DNA from: JAWKJY01 sp041393535
GTDB taxonomy: Bacteria > Actinomycetota > Thermoleophilia > Gaiellales > Gaiellaceae
Assembly: GCA_041393535.1 (NCBI GenBank)
Contig: JAWKJY010000010.1
Location: 1-64,000, forward strand
Direction of reading: 5' to 3'
DNA: 64,000 nt
Within the stretch, counting starts at the first letter, position 1; the number at the start of each line of letters is the position of its first letter. Below the pieces are notes generated by a model that saw nothing but the letters and a program-made list of their open reading frames with translations, did not search any database and was not told the DNA's origin. Position numbers and translations under genes: made by a program. Below are positions 9,217 to 15,855 of the stretch, piece by piece.

Positions 9217-9924
9217 TCAGCCGACGCGGTCGATCGTGATCCGCGCGACCGGCTCGGCCCAGCCGAACAGGGCGGACGTCAGGTCGCCGACGCCGTCCAC
9301 GATGCCCGGGTGCGGCGCGATCGGCGCGATCTCCGGGTCGCCGACGAACGGATGGCCGCAGCAGGGCCCGGGAATCGAGGTGGCGAGCTGGTTGTTCTTC
9401 TCCGCGCCCGCGTCGTACGCCCGCACCGTGAGCACGGTGTGCGGGCCGTGCAGCGGCAGCGAGTCGAGGCCCGTGAAGCCGTCGTTCGTGTTCACGAGCA
9501 TCGAGACGAGCGAGAGGCGGCGGGCGAGCCCGTGCGTCTCGACCGTGAACGTGCGCGACGCGCCCGACGGGATCGGGCCGCCGGCGACGGTCTCGACGCT
9601 GCGGACGCCTCGCGTCCCGGGCAGGATCGTCTCGAGCACGGCGTTGTCGGCGTCCTGCGCGATCGCGGCGACGCCGCGGCTCGCGTAGTCGCCGACGCTC
9701 CACACGTCCGCCCAGGGCGCGTGCACGACGACGAGGGGCGGCGAGAGCGGCTGGGAGCCGGGCGCGCCCGCGCCGGGCGGCGTGAGGTTCTCGACGGTCA
9801 CCTGCCAGGTCGTCGTGCCGCCGCCGTGGGTGGGCTTGCGCTTCCCACCCGCGGCGAGCGCGGGTGACGCCGCGAGCGCGAGCGAGCCGAGAGCGAGGAG
9901 CGAGAGCAGGACGAGTCGGCGCAT
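9217..9924 (-). CDS. Secreted spondin-domain protein
   Basis: 235 aa. A classical signal peptide (MRRLVLLSLLALGSLALAAS, cleavage after ALA near residue 25) precedes one Spondin_N-like domain: WQVTVENLTPP, QPLSPPLVVVHAP, GDYASRGVAAIAQDADNAVL, SMLVNTNDGFTGLDSL and YDAGAEKNNQLATSIPGPCC. In this family the fold is a secreted beta-sandwich, and the acidic NTNDGF loop is the usual place for a bound cation. The role in bacteria is not established. The start has a clear GGAGGCTCCC ribosome-binding site. It stands alone, with a terminator at 9165-9195. Confidence 0.85.
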   Translation of the reverse strand: MRRLVLLSLLALGSLALAASPALAAGGKRKPTHGGGTTTWQVTVENLTPPGAGAPGSQPLSPPLVVVHAPWADVWSVGDYASRGVAAIAQDADNAVLETILPGTRGVRSVETVAGGPIPSGASRTFTVETHGLARRLSLVSMLVNTNDGFTGLDSLPLHGPHTVLTVRAYDAGAEKNNQLATSIPGPCCGHPFVGDPEIAPIAPHPGIVDGVGDLTSALFGWAEPVARITIDRVG

Positions 9925-10304
9925 GGGAGCCTCCGGCGTTCGGGGATCGGAACGGTCGTCCCCGACCGTACGAGCCGGATCTTGGCCGGGAGTTCCGCCC
10001 CGCTTACGACTCCCTTACAGCGGCCAGCCGGCCGTCACGGGGACCGGCTCCCGGCCCAACGGTCCGTGCAGCAGGCGGGGCGGTCGGTCGTCAGGCAGAG
10101 GAGCCGACGGGCCGGGGCCTCGACGCCTCGACGCACGGGGTGGCACTCGAACGTCCGGCGCGAGCCGCGCGGGACGAGCGGGCGCCGCCCTCTCGGGCTA
10201 GTCAGCCGCGTAATAGTAACGATTTGACTACTCCTCTCCGAGGAGGCATACTCGGCGCCGCGGATCGACGACCGGACCCACGAGCGAACGACGGCGGAGG
10301 GACG
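9925..10304. promoter_or_regulatory. Intergenic region with strong promoter for the ferritin-like/mod genes
   Basis: 380 bp without a gene. A textbook-like sigma-70 promoter reads rightward: TTGACT at 10224-10229, a 17-bp spacer, CATACT at 10247-10252. The spacer itself is a perfect palindrome, CTCCTC TCC GAGGAG (10231-10245), well placed for a repressor that blocks RNA polymerase. A second inverted repeat TAGT...ACTA (10213-10230) overlaps the -35. The 10200-10255 stretch is unusually AT-rich for this genome. Confidence 0.65.
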
Positions 10305-10904
10305 ATGGAGCGGCTGAATCGACGGCAAGCACTCGCACGGGCCGGGAAGGGCCTCGGCGCGCTCGCGGCTGCGGGCGGCGCGGCCGGCGCGCTCGCCACG
10401 AGCGCCGCGGCGGCGCCGAGCGAGACCGACCTCGCGTGGCTCCCTTCGGCATCACGCTCGAGTTCACGAGCGTCCAGTACTGGACGCTCGCTGGGAAGAG
10501 CCCGGGCATTCGCCGACGACGGGCCCGTGCCCGAGCGGGCGCTCGCGGCCGAGCGCGCCCACCTGAAGGTGCTGACCGACGCGCTGATCGCGGGCGGCGG
10601 GACGCCGATCGAGGGCGTCGACCTCGAGCCGACCTTCCCACGGGGGACGTTCGGGAGCCGCACGGCCGCGGCCCGCGTCGGTCGCTCGCTCGAGCAGCTC
10701 TCGGTGCGGACGTACCTCGGCGCGCTCGCGTCGGTCTCGGACGCGGCCGTGCGGCTCGCGCTCGTCAAGGTCGTCGCAGGGGACGCCGAGCACCTGGCGT
10801 TCCTCAACGACGCCACGACGGGGAGCCCCGTCGGACTCGCCACGAAGCCCATCCTCTACGACCTGGCGCGGGCCTCGGACGAGCTCGCGACCTTCCTCCC
10901 GTGA
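10305..10904 (+). CDS. Ferritin-like domain protein with Tat signal, locally frameshifted
   Basis: 199 aa as read. Twin-arginine start MERLNRRQALARAGKGLG plus an Ala-rich segment imply Tat export. The body is helical with ERALAAERAHLKVLTDALIAGG and GDAEHLAFLNDATTG, as in DUF4439/ferritin-like proteins that carry a di-iron or structural four-helix bundle. Between about 10440 and 10500 the correct frame is lost and regained. The neighbouring frame reads PFGITLEFTSVQYWTLAGKS, the expected first metal-binding helix, so compensating indels corrupt about 20 residues in the translation given. It is the first gene after the promoter at 10224 and lies just upstream of modA. Confidence 0.65.
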   Translation: MERLNRRQALARAGKGLGALAAAGGAAGALATSAAAAPSETDLAWLPSASRSSSRASSTGRSLGRARAFADDGPVPERALAAERAHLKVLTDALIAGGGTPIEGVDLEPTFPRGTFGSRTAAARVGRSLEQLSVRTYLGALASVSDAAVRLALVKVVAGDAEHLAFLNDATTGSPVGLATKPILYDLARASDELATFLP

Positions 10905-10936
10905 CCCGCCAGCGACCGATGCTCCGAGGAGTTGCC

Positions 10937-11707
10937 GTGATCAGCACGTCCCTGCCGCGCCGCCGCGCGCGCCACCTGCTCGCCCTGCTCGCCCTCGGCC
11001 TCGTGGCCGTGCTCGCCCCGACGGCCGACGCTGCGGGCACGGGCAGCCGGATCACCGTCCTGGCGGCCGCCTCGCTGACCGAGGTCTTCCCGCGCATCGA
11101 CGCGACGCCCCGCTTCTCGTTCGCGGGCTCCGGCGCGCTCGCGACCCAGATCCGGCAAGGTGCGCCCGCCGACGTCTTCGCGACCGCCGACCCGATCCAC
11201 ACGCAGCGGCTGTTCGACGAGGGCCTCGTCGAGAAGCCCGTCGGCTTCGCGTTCAACCGCGTGATCCTGATCGTGCCCACGGCGAACCCGGCGAACATCC
11301 GCTCCGTCTACGACCTGCGCCGATCGGGGGTCAAGCTGGTGATCGGCGCCAACTCGGTGCCGGTCGGCGCGTACACGCGCACGATCCTCCGGAACCTCGG
11401 CCTGTCGAGCGTCCTGTCGAACGTCGTCAGCCAGGAGTCCGACGTCAAGGGCGTGCTCGCCAAGGTCGCGCTCGGCGAGGCCGACGCCGGCTTCGTCTAC
11501 GTGACCGACGCGCGCGCCGCGGCGAGCCAGGTGAAGGGCCTCGCGATCCCCGTCTGGGCGCAGCCGCGCGTCCGCTACGAGGTCGCGGTCGTCAGGTCGA
11601 CCGCCAACCGCGCGGCCGCGGCGAACTTCGTCGCCAGGGTGCGCAGCGCGAAGGGCCGCGCGCAGCTGAAGGCGGCAGGATTCCTGCTCGCCCCGCTCAA
11701 GAGGTAG
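10937..11707 (+). CDS. modA: Molybdate-binding protein ModA
   Basis: 256 aa. A signal peptide (ARHLLALLALGLVAVLAPTADA) is followed by a ModA-type binding domain: ITVLAAASLTEVFPRI, FSFAGSGALATQIRQGAPAD, VFATADPIHTQRLFDEGLV, VKGVLAKVALGEADAGFVYV. The conserved SGALATQI loop and the ADAGFVY motif contact oxyanion in this family (molybdate or tungstate). GTG at 10937 is chosen because GAGGAG lies 6-8 nt before it; ATG at 10919 would add a short unlikely extension. The permease gene follows 3 nt later. No Tat or lipobox motif is present, so the protein may be released or held by its partner. Confidence 0.92.
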   Translation: MISTSLPRRRARHLLALLALGLVAVLAPTADAAGTGSRITVLAAASLTEVFPRIDATPRFSFAGSGALATQIRQGAPADVFATADPIHTQRLFDEGLVEKPVGFAFNRVILIVPTANPANIRSVYDLRRSGVKLVIGANSVPVGAYTRTILRNLGLSSVLSNVVSQESDVKGVLAKVALGEADAGFVYVTDARAAASQVKGLAIPVWAQPRVRYEVAVVRSTANRAAAANFVARVRSAKGRAQLKAAGFLLAPLKR

Positions 11708-11710
11708 CGG

Positions 11711-12571
11711 ATGCCCCGGGTGGTCGACCCCCTCCGACGCTCGTGGACGGGCGTCTCCTTCCGGTGGCGCCCGTTCACCCTGGTCCTGGCCGGGGCGGCG
11801 CTGCTCGCGCTCGTCTTCCTCCTCCTGCCGATCCTCGCGATCTTCCTCGAGATCGCGCCGGCCGAGATCGGGCGCCAGCTCGGCACGGACTTCGTCGTCG
11901 ACGCGCTGATCGTCACCGCGCGCGCGAACGGGATCGCCTTCGCGGTGACGCTGCTCGTCGGCACCCCGGCCGGGTACTTCCTCGCGACGAGGCGCTTCCC
12001 GGGGCGGACGCTCCTGATCACCCTCTGCGAGCTGCCGCTCGTGCTCCCGCCGGTCGTCGCCGGCATCGGGCTGCTCGCGGCGTTCGGGCGCGTCGGGCTG
12101 CTCGGAGGGACGTTCGACGCCCTCGGGATCAGCATCGGCTTCACGAACCTCGCGGTGACCTTCGCCGTCCTCCTCGTGGCCGGCCCGTACTACCTCCGCC
12201 AGGCGATCGCCGCCTTCGAGGCGGTCGACCCGAACCTCGTCGCCGCGGCGAGGACGCTGGGCGCCGGGCCCGGCCGCGCGTTCCGCCGCGTCGCCCTGCC
12301 GCTGGCGATGACGGGCCTCTCCGCGGGCGCGGCACTCGCGTTCGCACGGGGGATCGGCGAGTTCGGGGCGACGCTGATGTTCGCCGGGAGCTTCCAGGGC
12401 GAGACGCAGACGTTCACGCTCGCGATCTACCAGGCCTTCGACGTCGACTTCGACCTGGCGCTGGCGCTCGGCGCGCTGCTCGTGCTCGTGAGCGCCGCGA
12501 TCCTGCTCGGGGTGAAGCTGCTCGGCTCCTGGCGCAGCGCTCCCGCGCTGGGCGGCGTGCGCGGTCGCTGA
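11711..12571 (+). CDS. modB: Molybdate/tungstate ABC transporter permease ModB
   Basis: 286 aa with about six hydrophobic segments. The EAA-type loop is clear: EAVDPNLVAAARTLGAGPGRAFRRVALPLA. ELPLVLPPVVAGIGLLAAFG and GIGEFGATLMFAGSF are typical of ModB. It forms the membrane channel fed by ModA. Spacing of 3 nt from modA shows an operon. Unusually, no modC ATPase follows: the next gene at 12663 is on the other strand and unrelated. The ATPase must be supplied from elsewhere or shared. Confidence 0.92.
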   Translation: MPRVVDPLRRSWTGVSFRWRPFTLVLAGAALLALVFLLLPILAIFLEIAPAEIGRQLGTDFVVDALIVTARANGIAFAVTLLVGTPAGYFLATRRFPGRTLLITLCELPLVLPPVVAGIGLLAAFGRVGLLGGTFDALGISIGFTNLAVTFAVLLVAGPYYLRQAIAAFEAVDPNLVAAARTLGAGPGRAFRRVALPLAMTGLSAGAALAFARGIGEFGATLMFAGSFQGETQTFTLAIYQAFDVDFDLALALGALLVLVSAAILLGVKLLGSWRSAPALGGVRGR

Positions 12572-12662
12572 GCGCCACCGGCTCGTCGATCGCGTCGGAC
12601 GACTCCACGTTCGCGACCGCCGCCCCCGGCGGGCTCGAGCGCCGCCGGGGGCCCGACCGCGG

Positions 12663-13457
12663 TCAGGCCGGCCCCTCGCCCTCCTCCGGCGGCGGCTGGT
12701 ACCGGGCGGCGGAGCGCACCTCGAACACGCGGGCGGCGACCCCGGAGAACCAGCCCGACCGGACGTCCGGCCTGCTGTCGAAGAGCGGGACGTACGGCTT
12801 CAGGTCGAGGACGGGCGTCCCGTCGAGCAGGTCGAGCTCCTCGACGTGCAGGACCGCGCCCTCGACGCCGATGAGGCGCACGAGCGACAGGCCGATCGGG
12901 CTCGGCCGGCGCGGGCTGCGCGTCGCGAACAGGCTCCGCCGCTCCGTGTCGAGGAACGGGACGACCTCGAGCTCGAACCCCGCCGAGCGGTGGAGGTCGC
13001 AGAGCAGCCAGAGGTGGGAGAACGCGCCGAGGTCGCGGGCCGCGGGCGCGAGGTCGTCGCGCAGCTCGACCGTGCCCCGGACGCCCCCGGCGGCGACGGT
13101 CTGCAGCGGCATGCCCTCGAGCGTCGTCCACGGCGAGCGCACGCGACCGACGTACGGGAGGCGGCGCCCGTCGGGGACGTTCCGGCGCGCCGGCTCGAGC
13201 GCGCCGCGGGCGCGGGCGAGCCGGGCGGCCGCGCCGCCGAGGCCGTCGCCGCGCCCGTCGTAGTAGGCCCCGACCGCGAGCAGGCGCGCACGCTCCGCCA
13301 GCTCGGGGGCGACGCCCGCCGGGAGCAGCGACGCGGCGGCGGCATCGATCGCCTCGTGGCCGCGCGCGGCGCCCGAGGCGATCGCGCGGTCGACGATCCA
13401 CTCCGCGAGCGTGACCGGGTCGCGGCGCTCGGGGAGCTCGTCCTGGCCGACGGTCAC
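12663..13457 (-). CDS. TrmO/TsaA-family protein with unusual N-terminal extension
   Basis: 264 aa. Residues about 98-245 form the TsaA beta-barrel of tRNA methyltransferase O (N6-methylation of t6A37 in tRNA): YVGRVRSPWTTLEGMPLQTV, LGAFSHLWLLCDLHRS, TRSPRRPSPIGLSLVRL, LDLLDGTPVLDLKPYVP. The RPSPIGLS segment is a family hallmark. About 95 residues precede the barrel, including ARLLAVGAYYDGRGDGLGG, and are not part of usual TrmO; I cannot assign them. GTG start at 13457 with TAGCGT 6 nt upstream and no ribosome-binding site suggests a leaderless message. Confidence 0.8.
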   Translation of the reverse strand: MTVGQDELPERRDPVTLAEWIVDRAIASGAARGHEAIDAAAASLLPAGVAPELAERARLLAVGAYYDGRGDGLGGAAARLARARGALEPARRNVPDGRRLPYVGRVRSPWTTLEGMPLQTVAAGGVRGTVELRDDLAPAARDLGAFSHLWLLCDLHRSAGFELEVVPFLDTERRSLFATRSPRRPSPIGLSLVRLIGVEGAVLHVEELDLLDGTPVLDLKPYVPLFDSRPDVRSGWFSGVAARVFEVRSAARYQPPPEEGEGPA

Positions 13458-13463
13458 GCGGCG

Positions 13464-13469
13464 ACGCTA
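13464..13469 (-). promoter_or_regulatory. -10 element TAGCGT, leaderless start
   Basis: TAGCGT on the minus strand, 6 nt before the GTG of the TrmO-like gene, with no Shine-Dalgarno between. Confidence 0.55.
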
Positions 13470-13523
13470 GCATCGGCCCGGCCGCCCCGTGCGTTCGACC
13501 GGCCCCGACGGCATGATCCCCGC

Positions 13524-14348
13524 ATGCGTGCGCCGCGGCCAACCCCCGCACAGGCGATGCTGCCCGGGCCCGCGGCCGTCGCGGCCAGCCTCGCCGGCGC
13601 GGCGGCGATCGTCGTGCTCGGCATCGCCCTCGCCGTCGGGGCCGACTGGGCGACGCAGCTGTGGCCCCTGCCGGCCGGCCCCCTGACGCACGCCTTCCTC
13701 GGAGCGATCCTCCTCGCGATCGGCGCGCCCGTCGCCTGGATCGCCGCGAGCGGCGAGTGGGGCGCGGCTGCGACGGGCGGCTCGTTCCCGGCCGTGGCGC
13801 TCGGGGCGCTCGGGGCGTACCTGTGGGCGCTCGCGGCTGCCGGCGATCCCGACGTCGGCGCTGCGGCGCCGGTGGTGCTCACGGTCCTCGCCGCCTGGAG
13901 CGCGGGCTTCGCGCTGTGGGCCAGGCGCGTGCCGTTGCGCGACGGCCGCTCGAGCCCGGTCGCCGTGCGCATTGCGTTCGTGGCCTTCGCGCTCGTGCTC
14001 GTCGCCGCCGGCTCGGCGCTCGCGGCGCGCGTCGACGGCGTCCTGCCCTGGGCCGTGTCCGGGCGGACGTCGGTCGCCATCGGCCTGGTCTTCCTCGGGG
14101 CGTCCCTCCCCTACGCCGCCGCGGCGCGATCGGGCCGCTGGCATGCGGCGCGCGGGCCGCTGCTCGGCTTCGCCGTCTACGACCTCGCGCTCCTGCCGCC
14201 CCTGCTCGCTCGCGTCGACGAGGTCGAGGGGACTGCGGCCATCAGCCTCGGGCTGTACGTCGGCGTGCTCGCGGTCAGCCTGGCGCTCGCGCTGGCCTAC
14301 CTGGTCGTCGACCCGCGGACGCGCGGCTGGCGACCGAGCGCGGGCTGA
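13524..14348 (+). CDS. Integral membrane protein of unknown function, about seven helices
   Basis: 274 aa, very Ala/Leu/Val rich. Hydrophobic segments can be picked out at about 20-40, 55-75, 85-110, 112-130, 150-168, 180-195 and 240-262, for example VAASLAGAAAIVVLGIALAV and AAISLGLYVGVLAVSLALAL. No catalytic or transporter motif is recognisable. The ATG at 13524 is used because it starts directly before the first helix. It is divergent from the TrmO-like gene and has no clear partner. It could be a lineage-specific sensor or transporter subunit; function unknown. Confidence 0.65.
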   Translation: MRAPRPTPAQAMLPGPAAVAASLAGAAAIVVLGIALAVGADWATQLWPLPAGPLTHAFLGAILLAIGAPVAWIAASGEWGAAATGGSFPAVALGALGAYLWALAAAGDPDVGAAAPVVLTVLAAWSAGFALWARRVPLRDGRSSPVAVRIAFVAFALVLVAAGSALAARVDGVLPWAVSGRTSVAIGLVFLGASLPYAAAARSGRWHAARGPLLGFAVYDLALLPPLLARVDEVEGTAAISLGLYVGVLAVSLALALAYLVVDPRTRGWRPSAG

Positions 14349-14402
14349 CGACCAGCGTCACCGGGATCGACCGCTCGAGGGTCGACACGTCGCCCGCGTA
14401 AG

Positions 14403-14462
14403 GCCGTCCCCTCGGGACGGCGATAAAGGTGCGGCGAGGCTCACCGCATCAAGGAGATGCGG
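14403..14462 (+). promoter_or_regulatory. Tandem hairpins with alternative pairing, candidate RNA leader
   Basis: Hairpin 1: GCCGTCCC (14403-14410), loop CTC, GGGACGGC (14414-14421). Hairpin 2: CCGCATC (14444-14450), loop AAGGA, GATGCGG (14456-14462). The left arm of hairpin 2 can alternatively pair with GTGCGG at 14429-14434, so two exclusive structures exist, as in attenuators and riboswitches. It lies about 100 nt before the small gene at 14563. I recognise no known class; hairpin 1 alone could also be the terminator of the membrane-protein gene. Confidence 0.4.
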
Positions 14463-14562
14463 CAGTCGTCGCCGCGGATCGGCGCGGCAGTGGCGCGCGC
14501 GCGGCCCGGCGGGCCGGCGCGAGGCGTCGCCGACCGTGCGCAGGGCGAGCAGGAGGAGCAGC

Positions 14563-14775
14563 ATGCAGTCGACCACCGTCGTCAGCGACCTCAGCGGCGT
14601 GACCGTGCCGGAGGGCGAGCGGGTCACGATCCGCGTCACGTTCCAGGAGCCGAGCCGGGGCGTCTTCCAGCTCCAGGCCCGGGCGGACGAGGTCGCGGAG
14701 CTCGTCGCCCGGGGGCGGCCGGTGCGGAGGCGCGCGCGGCGGGCCGACCCGGTGCAGCCCGGCGATCGGCAGTAG
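14563..14775 (+). CDS. Small conserved-looking protein of unknown function
   Basis: 70 aa. The start MQSTTVVSDLSGVTVPEGER is preceded by an AGGAGG ribosome-binding site. The protein alternates hydrophobic strands (VTIRVTF, VFQLQAR) with a helix (ADEVAELVARGR) and ends in a basic tail (RPVRRRARRADP). The order of a DLSG-like turn, two strands, one helix and a basic tail loosely recalls the N-terminal dimerisation part of Lsr2 nucleoid proteins, but I see no AT-hook and do not claim homology. The tandem hairpins at 14403-14462 precede it. Confidence 0.6.
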   Translation: MQSTTVVSDLSGVTVPEGERVTIRVTFQEPSRGVFQLQARADEVAELVARGRPVRRRARRADPVQPGDRQ

Positions 14776-14838
14776 CCTCCCCCTGGATCCCGCCCGGCGC
14801 GCGCCGGGCGCCCAGGCCAGAGGGAAGCGAGGGAGACG

Positions 14839-15639
14839 ATGGCGCCGATCATCCGGAAGGGCTACGTCGACACGAGCGACGGGCAGGTCCACTACCGCCG
14901 CACCGCGGGGGACGTGGCCCCGCCGATCGTCCTCCTGCACCAGACCGCGAGCTCGTCGCAGATGTGGGAGAAGGTGATGCGGCTGCTCGGCGGCGAGCAC
15001 GAGCTGATCGCGCTCGACACGCCCGGGTTCGGCCAGTCCGACTTCCCGCCCGTGACGCCGACGACCCGCTACTACGTCGACCGGCTGCTCGAGGCGCTCG
15101 ACGGCCTCGGCGTGCGGGAGTTCCACGTCGTCGGGCACCACACGGGCGCGGTGCTCGGCTGCGAGATGGCGGTCGTCGCGCCGGATCGTGTCCGGTCGCT
15201 CGGGATGGTCGGCCCGGCCTACCTCGACGACAACGACCGCCGGACGTGGCGGCGGCTGGCGATCGACCCGATGCTGATCCAGCCGGACGGCTCGCACCTG
15301 CAGAAGATCTGGAAGCGCGTCACCGGGCTCGACCCGAACCCCTCGGCGGTGCTCTGCCACCGGGAGGCGATCGACACGCTGCGCGCCGGCGAGCGCTGGC
15401 ACGAGGCCTACGCCGCGGTGTTCGAGCAGGACTTCCCCCACTTCTACGCCCAGGTGCGCTGCCCGATGCTGATCATGTGCGGCCCCGACGACGTCCTCTG
15501 GCCGTACTTCGACCCGGCAAAGCGGGCGCGTCCGGATGCGAAGGCGGTCGTCATGCCCGGCGGGACGTACGTCTGCGACGACTTCCCGAAGGAAGTCGCG
15601 GACGAGGTGCGGGCGTTCGTCGAGGAGCAGGCCGGGTAG
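14839..15639 (+). CDS. Alpha/beta-hydrolase-fold protein lacking the canonical triad
   Basis: 266 aa. The alpha/beta hydrolase fold is clear: PPIVLLHQTASSSQMWE (HG-like oxyanion loop), HELIALDTPGFGQSD, FHVVGHHTGAVLGCEMA (nucleophile elbow), CPMLIMCGPDDVLWP (acid region). At the elbow the sequence is G-H-H-T-G, so His replaces the Ser, Cys or Asp nucleophile. At the C terminus, where the catalytic His normally sits, the sequence is GGTYVCDDFP. The protein may be a non-hydrolytic member or use a different mechanism. ATG at 14839 follows GAGGGAGACG. A terminator hairpin follows at 15658-15688. Confidence 0.8.
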   Translation: MAPIIRKGYVDTSDGQVHYRRTAGDVAPPIVLLHQTASSSQMWEKVMRLLGGEHELIALDTPGFGQSDFPPVTPTTRYYVDRLLEALDGLGVREFHVVGHHTGAVLGCEMAVVAPDRVRSLGMVGPAYLDDNDRRTWRRLAIDPMLIQPDGSHLQKIWKRVTGLDPNPSAVLCHREAIDTLRAGERWHEAYAAVFEQDFPHFYAQVRCPMLIMCGPDDVLWPYFDPAKRARPDAKAVVMPGGTYVCDDFPKEVADEVRAFVEEQAG

Positions 15640-15657
15640 GATCGCGCCTCGCCGTCG

Positions 15658-15688
15658 GCCCGGCGCCACGGTGCGGCGGGCGCCGGGC
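15658..15688 (+). terminator. Terminator hairpin after the hydrolase-fold gene
   Basis: Perfect 10-bp inverted repeat GCCCGGCGCC / GGCGCCGGGC, 19 nt after the stop at 15639. The rest of 15640-15855 holds nothing recognisable. Confidence 0.65.
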
Positions 15689-15855
15689 TCGACGGCAGCG
15701 CGGATCCGATCCGGTGCGCCCGTCCGAGGCGCCACGGCGCCGTGCGTCGGCGGGCCGGGCGGCTGGCGCGGGTCGCCGAGGAGCCGCGGTGCTGGCCGGG
15801 CGCCACGATCCTCGGGACACGCGCGGGTGCGCGAGGGATGAGCCGGGCGCAGGTC

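Noticed and set aside
10031..10056. CCGTCACGGGGACCGG as another copy of the 45-bp element
   Set aside because: Only the CCGTCACGGG part matches and both the second arm and the CCGTGCCGG tail are missing.
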